Source: Paenibacillus sp. PK3_47 (GTDB taxonomy: Bacteria; Bacillota; Bacilli; Paenibacillales; Paenibacillaceae). Taken from it: DNA of 64,000 bases. The notes beneath the pieces were generated by a model, which was not told the origin of the DNA, made no database searches, and was given only the letters and a program-made list of their open reading frames with translations. The stretch covers positions 1,116,001 through 1,180,000 of the forward strand of contig NZ_CP026029.1 in NCBI RefSeq assembly GCF_023520895.1, given 5' to 3'. How positions within the stretch are numbered: the first letter of the stretch is position 1; each line of letters begins with the position of its first letter. Below are positions 36,318 through 45,550 of the stretch, piece after piece. Made by a program: the position numbers and the translations under genes.

Positions 36318-36599
36318 CTAGCGGTTCATGGCCAGCCGCATTTTTGAGATGATTTTGCGGATGCTTTCTTCGGATAAGTGGTATCGCTGCTGCAGCTCGT
36401 TGACCGAGCAGCCTTTGCTGTGGCTGCAGTAGATTTCTTTGTTGCGGCTGGCAATTTCCTGCCGGGAACCGCTGTTCTCGCCCCATCTTACCCTCTGCTC
36501 ACTTTTCTTGGGTATGTAGAGCAGTTCACCCTGGATGTATCCCTGAAGCTCTTCCAGCAGACCCGGGGGGAGCACATCCTTTCCATTTACATAGCTCAC
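36318..36599 (-). CDS. Small HTH protein, CD3324/Mor-like family
   Basis: 93 residues. N-terminal segment LPPGLLEELQGYIQGELLYIP and basic middle are followed by a helix-turn-helix (CSVNELQQRYHLSEESIRKIISKMR), the pattern of CD3324-type proteins related to the Mu Mor activator. It probably binds DNA; targets unknown. The GTG start is preferred because AAGGAGG lies 9 bp upstream. It may be preceded by a short leader (see 36811-36885). A phage or element origin is possible, but no phage genes are near. Confidence 0.75.
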   Translation of the reverse strand: MSYVNGKDVLPPGLLEELQGYIQGELLYIPKKSEQRVRWGENSGSRQEIASRNKEIYCSHSKGCSVNELQQRYHLSEESIRKIISKMRLAMNR

Positions 36600-36811
36600 G
36601 CTTTGTTTCCTCCTTCAACAGGTGTGTTCCTTGAGATCCGGCGAATGCATCAAAAGTAATAATCACGTCACCTGCCTCCTTTCCTCAGTTCATATTTGGT
36701 AAATCAGTACGTTCATTATATAAAAACCTGGTGGTAGCGTCTACATTTAGATGGAAATAGCTGGCGGCTCCAGCCCGAGAGTTCATGGGATCAAATCCTT
36801 TTTTGTAAAGA

Positions 36812-36831
36812 AGGAGGCCTCACGGCCTCCT
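36812..36831 (-). terminator. Hairpin terminator after a 10-codon leader
   Basis: AGGAGGCC-n4-GGCCTCCT, followed on the minus strand by TCTTTAC and further T. It stands between the short leader frame at 36853-36885 and the Mor-like gene, where it could act as terminator or attenuator. Confidence 0.55.
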
Positions 36832-36852
36832 CGGGTTAAACGGATTTCCGTC

Positions 36853-36885
36853 TTAGACGGAAACCACCTCGTATACTGAAATCAT
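36853..36885 (-). CDS. Possible 10-residue leader peptide
   Basis: ATG at 36885 follows AAGGAGG at good spacing and encodes MISVYEVVSV, then TAA. The TAA lies in the loop of a perfect hairpin, TTTCCGTC-TTA-GACGGAAA (36845-36863), and a second hairpin with T-tract follows at 36812. The layout recalls translational or transcriptional attenuation, but the peptide has no run of a single regulatory amino acid beyond four Val. It could also be the relic of a longer gene. The rest of 36600-36975 has no convincing gene. Confidence 0.35.
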   Translation of the reverse strand: MISVYEVVSV

Positions 36886-36975
36886 TTCAATCAGCCTCCT
36901 TCCAGAAGTAATCTCGCCCGGCCGGACACTTATTATTAAGCCATACCGGGGGGTGAGTTACAAGTGCAAGAACAG

Positions 36976-39180
36976 TTATAACTGTTCTCCACCAGGCCAG
37001 CCGGTTACCGTTTCCTCTCCTGAAGGCTGTATATACGGAGGAAGTCCGCTGCCGCTCAGCAGCCATAGCTCATGAAGCGCCCGGGTACAGCCGACATACA
37101 TCAGCTTGGCATCCCAGGCTGCAGCACCATAGTGATCCTCATCAGCATCAGCAAGAATAACGGCATCAAATTCCAGGCCCTTCGACAAATACACCGGCAG
37201 AACAGACAAGCCGCCGAGGTATTCAGTCATGCTGCCGTCAATAAGATGGATATCGTCAAAATGCCCGGCAAGCTCTCCGTACAGCTCCTGCGCTTCCCGC
37301 AGACTGCGGGTAAGAACAGCTACGGTCCGGTATTCCCGCCCGGAGAGGGCCCCAAGAGCCGTTCTGACGGCGTCCGTCCGCTTATTCCCGCTTGCGGCTG
37401 CCTCTGCAGGCAGCTTGTCTCCGTAAGCGATCAGGCGGACCGGATTCCCGCTGCGGAACACCGGTACGGCTAACAGCGGACTGCGTACGCCCGAAGAGAG
37501 AATGCCGTTGGCAAATTCGATGATTTCCATCGTCGAGCGGTAGCTTCGTGTGAGTGCGTGATATGCCGTATGTTCGGAAGCAAAGAGCGACTGCATCTCC
37601 TCCCATTCATGGACACCTTTATAAGCATGAATACCCTGAGACAGATCGCCCAGAATGGTGAAGGAATGCCCGCGCACATACAAATCCAGCACCGCAATCT
37701 GAAAAGGCGAGAAATCCTGCGCTTCATCGATTACGATATGGTCAAAGCGGTCAGTGCCTTCATTGCCGTTCAGCAGGTAATGAATATAGAGCAGCGATGG
37801 CAGATCTTCTTCGCGGACAATGCCCTTTTTAAGATCCTTGGCCGTCTCCTTCAGCACACTCTGCGGAATGGATTCTGACGCTTCGGCAGGCCAATCCTCC
37901 GGCACCTTCACTGCACGGAAAATTTGCTTGTAGATCGTCAGCGGATCGTACTTGGGCCACTTGGCGCTATACGCCTTCTCACGGGAAGCTCCCTTTTTCT
38001 TGCGGTCCTTCAGCGCTGCTGCCGAAGGGCTTTTCTTCAGCTCCATCTCAATCCAGCGGTGTATCCGGGCCATTACACGTTCCTTGCGTTTGGCCGGCGG
38101 ATAGGGGGCGTACTCCTCATTATGCCAGCGCAGAATCACCTGGCGGCGCAGAACTGCACCTTCCCATGGACTGAAGTCGCCTTCCGGCACCGCACCGTTC
38201 TCCAGCAGCTTGACCGCCGCTTCGATGATGCCCATAAGTGCCGTAGAGCCCTTGAAGCGGCCCGGTGTTTCTTCTGTAATCTCCGGCATGCCGCCTTCCC
38301 GCTCGAACCAGCGGTTCAGCGTCTCCTCCGTATTCTGCCCGGGCAGTGTGAGGCCCAGTACATCTGCCGCCCAGTCAGGGAATGTGCTCTGGGCAATATT
38401 GCCTACACCAAGTTCCGGCAGCACATCTGAGATATAGTCCAGAAACATCCGGTTTGGGGCAAAAATAATCATTTTCTCAGCCGATACCTGGTCCTTGTAC
38501 TGATACAGCAAAAAGGCCAGCCGGTGCAGGGCAACCGTTGTTTTACCGCTTCCCGCCACACCCTGGATAATTAATGCCGTGTTCTTGGCTGCCCGGATAA
38601 TTTTGTCCTGCTCCTCCTGGATCGTCGAGACGATATCGCGGAGCCGGTTATCCTTGTTCTCTCCCAGCCGGTACACCAGAAATTCATCCGATACTGCCGG
38701 GGCGTCGCTCTCCCTGTTATAGGTATCCGCTACCCGTTCCAGAATCTGTTTGCGGATGACGACGTTGCGTTTGAGGTAGACCAGCCCTTCAATCAGTCCC
38801 TCGGGCGCTTCATACGAAGCCGGCTCACTGCCGCCGGTAAACGAATAGAACAGGCTTGCGACCGGTGCACGCCAGTCAATGACTAGCGGACGGTCGCTTA
38901 CCTGTTCGCGGTCTACACCGATTTTGCCGATATAAAGTGCCTTGCGTTCATCCTCGTCACTGCCCTGGAAATCAAGCCGTCCGAAATAAGGCTCCTGCCT
39001 GAGCTTGGCAAGATTTTTGCGCCGCTGTTCTCTAGAATCCTCCAGCACCTGTTCCGTATACTCGTGTCCGGTATACACAGGAATACTGCGGAGCTTCTCC
39101 AGCGTCGAATCAATCTCGGCCAGTGCCTGGTTCAGCCTGTCTTCTTCCTCTTGATAGGCACTTTGAAAGTTGTCTTCCAA
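36976..39180 (-). CDS. helD: HelD-like superfamily 1 helicase (RNA polymerase-associated)
   Basis: A 734-residue UvrD/Rep-type protein. The N-terminal coiled-coil (residues about 1-60, QEEEDRLNQALAEIDSTLEKLR) is the HelD feature that enters the RNA polymerase secondary channel. It also has Walker A GVAGSGKTTVALHR, motif II VIDEAQDFS, and C-terminal motifs LTRSYRST and YVGCTRAL. In Bacillus HelD recycles stalled polymerase. The TTG start follows AGGAGG by 9 bp. A perfect 20-bp palindrome (36969-36988) overlaps the stop codon. Confidence 0.9.
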   Translation of the reverse strand: MEDNFQSAYQEEEDRLNQALAEIDSTLEKLRSIPVYTGHEYTEQVLEDSREQRRKNLAKLRQEPYFGRLDFQGSDEDERKALYIGKIGVDREQVSDRPLVIDWRAPVASLFYSFTGGSEPASYEAPEGLIEGLVYLKRNVVIRKQILERVADTYNRESDAPAVSDEFLVYRLGENKDNRLRDIVSTIQEEQDKIIRAAKNTALIIQGVAGSGKTTVALHRLAFLLYQYKDQVSAEKMIIFAPNRMFLDYISDVLPELGVGNIAQSTFPDWAADVLGLTLPGQNTEETLNRWFEREGGMPEITEETPGRFKGSTALMGIIEAAVKLLENGAVPEGDFSPWEGAVLRRQVILRWHNEEYAPYPPAKRKERVMARIHRWIEMELKKSPSAAALKDRKKKGASREKAYSAKWPKYDPLTIYKQIFRAVKVPEDWPAEASESIPQSVLKETAKDLKKGIVREEDLPSLLYIHYLLNGNEGTDRFDHIVIDEAQDFSPFQIAVLDLYVRGHSFTILGDLSQGIHAYKGVHEWEEMQSLFASEHTAYHALTRSYRSTMEIIEFANGILSSGVRSPLLAVPVFRSGNPVRLIAYGDKLPAEAAASGNKRTDAVRTALGALSGREYRTVAVLTRSLREAQELYGELAGHFDDIHLIDGSMTEYLGGLSVLPVYLSKGLEFDAVILADADEDHYGAAAWDAKLMYVGCTRALHELWLLSGSGLPPYIQPSGEETVTGWPGGEQL

Positions 39181-39312
39181 TTTCAGTTACCTCCTAAAAG
39201 TGATAAAAGCCTGATTTCCGTGATTATGCCCGTAAATGTCAAGCACAAAAAGGATACTCATCATAGCACAACTATCCCGCAAAATCCAGAATTATCTAAT
39301 CGCCTGCTTGGG

Positions 39313-40614
39313 CTAACCCATAAAAGCATGCAAAATAAAATTCGCCACGAACAAACCGGCGATGCCGTAGAGCGCAGGCGGAACTTCCTTCCCTCTGCCC
39401 GTAGCCAGCTTCAGGACCGGGTAAGTGATGAAACCAAAAGCCATACCGTCCACAATGCTGTAAGTGAAGGGGATCATCACCATGACCAGGAATGCCGGAA
39501 ACAGCTCCGTCATGTCACCAAGATCCATCTCACGTACGTTTTGCACCATAAGTCCGCCGATCACGATCAGAATCGGGGCGATTGCACTGTCCGGCACATA
39601 GGCCAGCAGCGGAATGAACAGGAAGGTGGCGCCGAACAGGAGCCCCGTGACCAGAGAGGTCAGCCCCGACTTTCCGCCTGCAGCGATACCTGCAGTAGAT
39701 TCTGCAGCTGCAACAACAGGGCTGCTGCCGAACAGGCCTGCAGCGATATTGGCTACAGAAAGCGCCCGCAGGCTGCTTTTGAAGCGTTCCGGACGTCCGG
39801 CCATCAGCGTCTGGGAAGAGATCAGGCCGATATTTTCAAACACAACAATCAGCAGCAGCAAAAATACCGCAATCCAGAAGACCAGACTGAGGATTCCGCT
39901 GAGGTCAAAACTGGCGAACACATCGCCATACCCGGTGAATACATGCCCGGATTCCGCTTTAGCCGGCGCATGGGCAGCCCCGAGAAGATAAGCCAGACCG
40001 GTGCCGGCAGCCATACTGATCAGCAGCCCGCCGCGCGTACCGCGGATGAACAGCACCAGTGCAAGAATAAGAGTGAGCACAGAGGTAATTACTGCCGGAT
40101 CACTGAAATGCCCGATGGCTACAAAGGTGGTCTGGTGGGCAATGACAATCCCGCTTTTTTGCAGGCCGATAAAGGTCAGGAACAGGCCGATCCCGACAGT
40201 GATGGCATGCTGCAGATTATGCGGAATGGCGTCGCTGAGGATTCTATAGAGTGAGGTAAAGGCCACTATGGCGAACAATGCGCCGGTTACAACAACAACA
40301 GCGAGCGCCTCGCGCCAATCCAGCTTCATGGAATGCACAAGCGTATAGGTGAAAAAAGCGTTAATGCCCATGCCCGGCACGACGACGATCGGTGTTTTAC
40401 CGCCGAAGGCCATGAGCAGGCAGCCTGTAATCGCGGTCAGCAGTGTAGCCACCATGCCCGCCCGCAGCGGCATCCCTGCATCATGCAGAATCGCTGCATT
40501 GACCATTACAATATATACTGAAGCAAAATACGACAGGATTCCCGCGGCCCATTCCCGTTTCCAGTTATCGCCGGGCTCCAGCCCTACGCTATTTCGCCAA
40601 AAATTCGAATTCAT
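39313..40614 (-). CDS. NCS2 purine permease, AzgA/PbuG type
   Basis: A 433-residue permease with about 12-14 helices. Family segments include VPGMGINAFFTYT near residue 80, TVGIGLFLTFIGLQ and SSPVVAAAESTAGIAAGGKSG, all characteristic of the AzgA-like NCS2 group that imports hypoxanthine, guanine or adenine with protons. GGAGG precedes the ATG. No purine riboswitch is recognisable upstream. It may supply substrate to Apt at 51.4 kb. Confidence 0.92.
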   Translation of the reverse strand: MNSNFWRNSVGLEPGDNWKREWAAGILSYFASVYIVMVNAAILHDAGMPLRAGMVATLLTAITGCLLMAFGGKTPIVVVPGMGINAFFTYTLVHSMKLDWREALAVVVVTGALFAIVAFTSLYRILSDAIPHNLQHAITVGIGLFLTFIGLQKSGIVIAHQTTFVAIGHFSDPAVITSVLTLILALVLFIRGTRGGLLISMAAGTGLAYLLGAAHAPAKAESGHVFTGYGDVFASFDLSGILSLVFWIAVFLLLLIVVFENIGLISSQTLMAGRPERFKSSLRALSVANIAAGLFGSSPVVAAAESTAGIAAGGKSGLTSLVTGLLFGATFLFIPLLAYVPDSAIAPILIVIGGLMVQNVREMDLGDMTELFPAFLVMVMIPFTYSIVDGMAFGFITYPVLKLATGRGKEVPPALYGIAGLFVANFILHAFMG

Positions 40615-40705
40615 AACAAACCTCCACTGATGTTAAGTTCCAGGCAGCGGCTATTACCCGGTTTCTGCGCTTCATAATCAGCTTTCCCGATTCCGTATTC
40701 TCAAT

Positions 40706-40749
40706 AAAAGGGCGCGCAGCCGGCAACCCGGCTGCTTACGCCCCTTATC
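40706..40749 (-). terminator. Terminator of hisS-aspS-tcdA
   Basis: On the minus strand GGGGCG and GCAGCCGGG pair with CCGGCTGC and GCCC, followed by TTTTATTG. Located 44 bp after tcdA. Confidence 0.8.
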
Positions 40750-40792
40750 CATTGTTTATGTCTTGCACTTGATCCGGCCAGCCAATGCCTGA

Positions 40793-41548
40793 TTACAGGT
40801 TAACACCGCAGGCTTCCAGGAGATCATTTACAGCAACGCTGACCATGATAAGACCGACCACAGGCGGCACGAACGAGTTGCTTGCCGGCGGCTGCTTCGC
40901 TTTGCGTCTGTCCGGTGCATCTGCAGGCACGATCTGCTCGGTGACATCGACACGCGGCTTCACCGGAATCTCAGTGGAGAACACAACCTTCACGCCTTTG
41001 CGGATGCCGTCTTTACGCAGCTTCTGGCGGATAACGCGGGCAATCGGATCCATTTCCGTTTTGGAAATGTCTGCAACCTTGAAGCGGGTCGGATCCATTT
41101 TGTTCGCTGCCCCCATGCTCGAAATCATCGGAATCTTCCGGGCCAGACACTCTTTGATCAGGTGAATTTTGTAGATAATGGTATCTGAAGCATCGATGAC
41201 GAAGTCCGGCTTGTATTTGAACAGCTCTTCATAGGTTTCGTCAGTATAGAACATATTCAGTGCGATCGCTTCACATTCCGGATTGATCAGCTTGACACGG
41301 TCAACCATCAAATCGGCTTTTTTCTGGCCGATCGTCGTTGTAAGCGCATGGATCTGGCGGTTGATGTTGGTGATATCCACCGCATCCTTGTCGATCAGGA
41401 TGATGCGTCCGACTCCGGTCCGGGCCAGGGCTTCCACTGCCATGGCGCCGACGCCGCCAATACCCAGAACGGCCACCGTGCTGTTCTTCAGAACCTCCAG
41501 ACCTTCCGGTCCAATCGCCAGTTCCGTACGGGAAAACTGATGCAGCAT
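40793..41548 (-). CDS. tcdA: tRNA threonylcarbamoyladenosine dehydratase TcdA (CsdL/YrvM)
   Basis: A 251-residue E1-like enzyme that cyclises t6A37 of tRNA to ct6A using ATP. The nucleotide loop is VLGIGGVGAMAVEALARTG, followed by the adenylation-site segments DKDAVDITNINRQ and DASDTIIYK. The ATG at 41548 is chosen because AAGGAGG is about 10 bp upstream; a nearer ATG would leave only 1 bp. It follows aspS as yrvM does in B. subtilis, so co-transcription with hisS-aspS is likely. Confidence 0.93.
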   Translation of the reverse strand: MLHQFSRTELAIGPEGLEVLKNSTVAVLGIGGVGAMAVEALARTGVGRIILIDKDAVDITNINRQIHALTTTIGQKKADLMVDRVKLINPECEAIALNMFYTDETYEELFKYKPDFVIDASDTIIYKIHLIKECLARKIPMISSMGAANKMDPTRFKVADISKTEMDPIARVIRQKLRKDGIRKGVKVVFSTEIPVKPRVDVTEQIVPADAPDRRKAKQPPASNSFVPPVVGLIMVSVAVNDLLEACGVNL

Positions 41549-41615
41549 GTTATACATGCCTCCTTTATGAGACTGGTGAAGCGGCACGCAGCCGCTCCAG
41601 CAGCATGGTTTTGAG

Positions 41616-43394
41616 TTAGTTTTTCGCTTTCTCCGGCTTTGGAGCCAGCTTGATATGCAGCTGCTCCAGCTGTCCGGCATCTACCGGGGACGGAGCGTCC
41701 ATCAGCAGGTCGGTTGCACTTGCCGTTTTCGGGAAAGCAATCGTTTCGCGCAGGTTCGTGCGGCCGGACAGCAGCATCACCAGACGGTCGAAACCAAAAG
41801 CGATTCCGCCGTGCGGCGGGGTGCCGTATTCGAACGCATCCATCAGATAGCCGAATTTCTCGTAGGCCACTTCCGGTGTGAAGCCCAGCGCTTCGAACAT
41901 TTTTTCCTGTACATCACGTTTGTAGATCCGCTGGGAACCGCCGCCTACTTCGTAGCCGTTAAGCACGATATCGTAAGCCTGTGCACGGATCGCTCCCGGA
42001 TTCGTATCGAACAGGTGCAAATCCTCGTCCATCGGGCGTGTGAACGGATGATGCTCTGCCACATAACGTTTTTGGTCTTCATCATAGCCGAGCAGCGGGA
42101 ATTCGGTTACCCAGGCAAATTTGAATACACTGTCATCGATCAGGCCCAGCTGGCGTCCGATTTTGAGACGCAGTGCGCCCAGGACATCGGCTACCACTTT
42201 TTTGGTGTCTGCAGAGAACAGCAGCAGGTCTCCGTCTTCAGCGCCCGTACGTTCCTTAACAGCTGCAATTTCTTCCTCAGAGAAGAATTTCACGATCGGT
42301 CCTTTGAACTCCCCGTCCTTCACTTGAATCCAGGCCAGGCCTTTCGCGCCGTAACGTGCCGCATAAGGACCAAGGTCGTCGATCTCCTTACGGGTCCATG
42401 TGCCGCAGCCTTTGGCGTTAAGGCACTTCACTTCTCCGCCTTTTTCGATTACCGAAGCAAATACCTTCACACCGCTGGTGGCAACGATATCGTTCATTTC
42501 AACCAGCTCCAGGCCGAAGCGCAGGTCCGGTTTATCCGAGCCGTATTTGCCCATCGCTTCAGCATAAGTCAGACGCTGGAACGGAACAGCCACTTCAACA
42601 CCGACAGTTTCTTTGAGCAGGCGCTGCAAAAGGGTTTCCATCATCCCGAGGAGCTCATCCTGCGGCATGAAGGCAGTCTCGATGTCAACCTGGGTGAATT
42701 CCGGCTGGCGGTCAGCACGCAGATCCTCATCACGGAAACAGCGGGCGATCTGGTAGTAGCGCTCAAGGCCGCCGACCATCAGCAGCTGCTTGTAAATTTG
42801 CGGCGATTGCGGGAGTGCGAAGAATTCGCCTTCATGCACACGGCTTGGTACGAGATAATCCCGTGCGCCTTCAGGAGAGCTCTTGGTCAAAATTGGAGTT
42901 TCTACATCGATAAAGCCTTCATTGTCCAGGAAGTCACGGAAAATTTTTGCCGCTTTCGAACGCAGCAGCAGGGTTTTGTACATTTCCGGACGGCGCAGGT
43001 CCAGATAACGGTACTTCATGCGCAGGGACTCATCCACTTCCACACCGTCTTCGATGAAGAACGGAGGGGTTTTGGCAGCATTCAGCACTTCAATATCTGT
43101 AATCTGCACTTCAATTTCGCCTGTAGGCAGGTTGCGGTTAACGGTCTCTTCATCCCTTTTTACAACTTTACCCGTAACGGAGAGGACATATTCACTGCGC
43201 ACCTTATCGGCAATTTGCAGCGCTTCACCGGAATAGTCCGGGTTGAATACGATCTGTACGATACCGCTGCGGTCGCGGAGATCAATAAAAAGCACGCCCC
43301 CGAGGTCACGGCGGGTCTGCACCCATCCGTTCAAGGTTACAGTCTGGCCGATGTGCTCCGGCGTCAATTGTCCACAATGATGACTTCTTGTCAT
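41616..43394 (-). CDS. aspS: Aspartyl-tRNA synthetase, bacterial type
   Basis: A 592-residue class II synthetase. An N-terminal OB-fold anticodon domain ([20 protein letters not shown]) leads to motif 2 ([17 protein letters not shown]), then the bacterial GAD insertion, then motif 3 ([15 protein letters not shown]). Whether it also charges tRNA-Asn cannot be judged here. Second gene after hisS, 105 bp away with no terminator between, so it shares the T-box-controlled transcript. Confidence 0.97.
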   Translation of the reverse strand: MTRSHHCGQLTPEHIGQTVTLNGWVQTRRDLGGVLFIDLRDRSGIVQIVFNPDYSGEALQIADKVRSEYVLSVTGKVVKRDEETVNRNLPTGEIEVQITDIEVLNAAKTPPFFIEDGVEVDESLRMKYRYLDLRRPEMYKTLLLRSKAAKIFRDFLDNEGFIDVETPILTKSSPEGARDYLVPSRVHEGEFFALPQSPQIYKQLLMVGGLERYYQIARCFRDEDLRADRQPEFTQVDIETAFMPQDELLGMMETLLQRLLKETVGVEVAVPFQRLTYAEAMGKYGSDKPDLRFGLELVEMNDIVATSGVKVFASVIEKGGEVKCLNAKGCGTWTRKEIDDLGPYAARYGAKGLAWIQVKDGEFKGPIVKFFSEEEIAAVKERTGAEDGDLLLFSADTKKVVADVLGALRLKIGRQLGLIDDSVFKFAWVTEFPLLGYDEDQKRYVAEHHPFTRPMDEDLHLFDTNPGAIRAQAYDIVLNGYEVGGGSQRIYKRDVQEKMFEALGFTPEVAYEKFGYLMDAFEYGTPPHGGIAFGFDRLVMLLSGRTNLRETIAFPKTASATDLLMDAPSPVDAGQLEQLHIKLAPKPEKAKN

Positions 43395-43499
43395 AATTCA
43401 TCTACCCCTTCATGGTTAAAAGTACTCTCTATTAATAGAACCCTCATTAAACGGTTTGTTCCCTTAAACCCAGGCTTCATCAGCGAATAGCTGTAATGC

Positions 43500-44753
43500 C
43501 TAGTCCAGTGACTGCGCCAGCTCATCCAGCTTGACGGTCTTCTGTTCTCCGGTCTCCATCGATTTCAGGGCGATAACGCCGTTCTTAAGCTCATCCTCAC
43601 CCAGAATGGCTGTATACCGTGCCGACATGCGGTCTGCCGACTTCATCTGCGCCTTCATCTTGCGGCCGAGATAATCCCGCTCCGCAGAGAAGCCAAGGCT
43701 GCGCAGGTTGAACAGCTGCTTCGTGATCTCCTGTTCTGCGGCTTCACCAAGCGCAACAAAATATACATCCAGCGGCTTCACTGTTTCCAGCTCTACCCCC
43801 TGGCTCTCCAGGATCAGCAGAATCCGCTCCAGACCGATCCCAAAGCCGATACCCGGCTGATCCGGTCCGCCGATCTCTTCCACCAGCCCGTTGTAACGGC
43901 CGCCGCCGCCGACAGTATCGATGGAGCCGATACCTGCTGCTTTATATTCAAACGCTGTATGCGTGTAATAATCCAGTCCGCGGACAAGACGGGGATTGAT
44001 GTTGTACTCTACCCCCATAGCGTCCAGATGCATTTTGACCTTCTCAAAATGGGTTGTGCACTCTTCATCCAGGCTGTCCAGAATGGAAGGCGCACCGCCG
44101 AATTTGTCCTGGTCGACCTTGCAGTCCAGCACCCGCAGCGGGTTGCGGTCCATGCGCCGCTGGCAGTCGCCGCAGAGATTATCTTTCATCGGTCTTAAGA
44201 AATCCAGCAGCTTTTCCCGGTAAGCCGCACGGCTTGGCGCATTACCTACAGAGTTCAGGTCCACTCTTACATCCTTCAGTCCAAGATCCTTGTAGAACTG
44301 ATAGCCCATGGAGATCACTTCGGCATCAATAGCCGGATCGACTGCACCGAAGGCTTCGATGCCGAACTGGTGAAACTGCCGGTATCTGCCGGCCTGCGGC
44401 CGCTCATAACGGAACATCGGTCCGATGTAGTAGAGCTTGCTGACATCCGGTTCGCCGTAGAGCTTATTCTGTACATAAGCGCGCACGACCCCTGCAGTTC
44501 CTTCAGGACGGAGCGCCAGATCCCGGTCGCCCTTGTCCTTGAACGTATACATTTCACCTTCTACAATATCCGTTGTCTCTCCTACACCGCGCTCGAACAA
44601 TCCGGTGTGCTCGAACATCGGAGTCCGGATTTCCCGGTAGTTGAAGCGGCGGCAGAGATCTCTGGCTTTGCTTTCTACAACCTGCCACTTCTCCACTGCA
44701 CCCGGAAGCACATCCTGTGTTCCCGTAGGTTTCTCAAATCTTTCTTTAGCCAC
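43500..44753 (-). CDS. hisS: Histidyl-tRNA synthetase
   Basis: A 417-residue class II synthetase. Motif 2 is MFRYERPQAGRYRQFHQ, the His-specific motif is LVRGLDYYTHTAFEY, and motif 3 is GFGIGLERILLIL, with a C-terminal anticodon-binding domain from about residue 325. The start MAKERFEKPTGTQD is typical. GGAGG precedes the ATG. Placed directly behind a T-box leader. Confidence 0.97.
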   Translation of the reverse strand: MAKERFEKPTGTQDVLPGAVEKWQVVESKARDLCRRFNYREIRTPMFEHTGLFERGVGETTDIVEGEMYTFKDKGDRDLALRPEGTAGVVRAYVQNKLYGEPDVSKLYYIGPMFRYERPQAGRYRQFHQFGIEAFGAVDPAIDAEVISMGYQFYKDLGLKDVRVDLNSVGNAPSRAAYREKLLDFLRPMKDNLCGDCQRRMDRNPLRVLDCKVDQDKFGGAPSILDSLDEECTTHFEKVKMHLDAMGVEYNINPRLVRGLDYYTHTAFEYKAAGIGSIDTVGGGGRYNGLVEEIGGPDQPGIGFGIGLERILLILESQGVELETVKPLDVYFVALGEAAEQEITKQLFNLRSLGFSAERDYLGRKMKAQMKSADRMSARYTAILGEDELKNGVIALKSMETGEQKTVKLDELAQSLD

Positions 44754-44811
44754 GCCTATCCCTCCTGAAAATGACCACCTTGTACAGCCTCTTTATACCG
44801 CTTAAAAAAGC

Positions 44812-45170
44812 AAAAAATCCCCCGCCCTGTTCATAACAAACAGGGACGAGGGATTATTATAAACTAATAATTCACCCGTGGTACCACCCACATTCCGGAT
44901 TCAGCAACCAAGTGCTGTGACCCGCTCTAAGCGGTTAACGCCCGCCTACGCGCAACCGGCTACTGGATGGCAGAATGAACCGCCTGCTTTCGCCGTGCGT
45001 TCTCGGGGAGGTCATTCATCCGTGCATCAACAGAATCCTTGCAGCCTTGCAGAAGGGGCAGTTCCATCTCTAAACGATGAAAGCCGGTTCTGCGGGGATT
45101 CCTCTCTGGGGTTGTGGGGTCCGGATTACTTGTTCCCGTCATCAAAACATGATATGACATATCGTATACT
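44812..45170 (-). promoter_or_regulatory. T-box leader of hisS-aspS
   Basis: The minus strand has the T-box core GGTGGTACCACGGGTGAA (about 44889-44872), then a terminator hairpin with arms CCCTGTTTG / CAGGGCGGGGG and TTTTTT at 44817-44812. Stem I landmarks AGTAA and AGAGAG are upstream. I could not fix the specifier codon by eye: a CTG follows GAA where a specifier might lie, but His (CAC/CAT) is expected from the downstream gene. Confidence 0.85.
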
Positions 45171-45175
45171 GTTAG

Positions 45176-45204
45176 ATTCTACTGAACCACTGCGCTAAAG
45201 TCAA
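45176..45204 (-). promoter_or_regulatory. Promoter of the hisS T-box transcript
   Basis: Minus strand: -35 TTGACT (45204-45199), a 17-bp spacer and -10 TAGAAT (45181-45176), immediately upstream of the leader. Confidence 0.8.
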
Positions 45205-45227
45205 GGGAATCCGCTCAAATTGACGTT

Positions 45228-45264
45228 TCAAAAAAAAATGACCTGCAGCCGATTGCTGCAGGTC
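45228..45264 (-). terminator. Orphan strong terminator
   Basis: GACCTGCAGC-n6-GCTGCAGGTC (45239-45264) followed on the minus strand by nine T. No gene ends nearby on that strand, so it may close an unannotated small RNA from the 45265-45480 gap. Confidence 0.7.
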
Positions 45265-45330
45265 CATCATCATATATTATAAAAAAGGGGGTCATGCTTT
45301 TATTATAAACACGCTATATTAAGGAATGAT

Positions 45331-45375
45331 GTACGTAATATTACAGTTATATTACGGTACGTGAAAGCGTTTTAT
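45331..45375. promoter_or_regulatory. Imperfect palindrome plus cre-like site
   Basis: 45331-45360 is an imperfect 30-bp palindrome: GTAC, GTAATAT, short centre, ATATTAC, GTAC. Right beside it, TGAAAGCGTTTTAT (45362-45375) matches the left half of a CcpA cre site and part of the right. Both lie in a 340-bp gap with no coding gene. Function inferred only. Confidence 0.35.
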
Positions 45376-45479
45376 ATTCCCGGACATCCCCCTGTATATC
45401 AGCAAAATCCACTTTACACTACAACATTATTCTCTGTCCAGCGGTTTCATTCAACATTTCCTTAAAATTGCAAATAAAT

Positions 45480-45510
45480 AGCTCCGGCAGCCATACTGGC
45501 CGCCGGAGCT
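45480..45510 (-). terminator. Terminator of the stress-gene pair
   Basis: AGCTCCGGC pairs with GCCGGAGCT around a GGCC-containing inner stem; on the minus strand ATTTATTTG follows. A second small hairpin (AGGCGG/CCGCCT) lies at 45514-45530. Confidence 0.75.
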
Positions 45511-45550
45511 TAGAGGCGGCTGAACCGCCTTATTTGTGATGCTGCCCGCT

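Noticed and set aside
36318-36599. Prophage or integrative element around the Mor-like gene
   Set aside because: No integrase, portal, capsid or attachment repeats are adjacent; the neighbours are housekeeping genes.
36526-36666. 46-codon minus-strand frame starting GTG at 36666 with AAGGAGG upstream
   Set aside because: It overlaps the Mor-like gene by 74 bp in another frame and its product matches nothing I recognise; kept only as a remote possibility of a coupled leader frame.
40615-40705. Purine riboswitch upstream of the AzgA-like permease
   Set aside because: The conserved purine aptamer core and its loop-loop sequences are not found between the permease start and the upstream terminator.
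44878-45198. 106-codon plus-strand frame over the hisS leader
   Set aside because: It is antisense to a T-box leader with strong structural landmarks, which explains the sequence.
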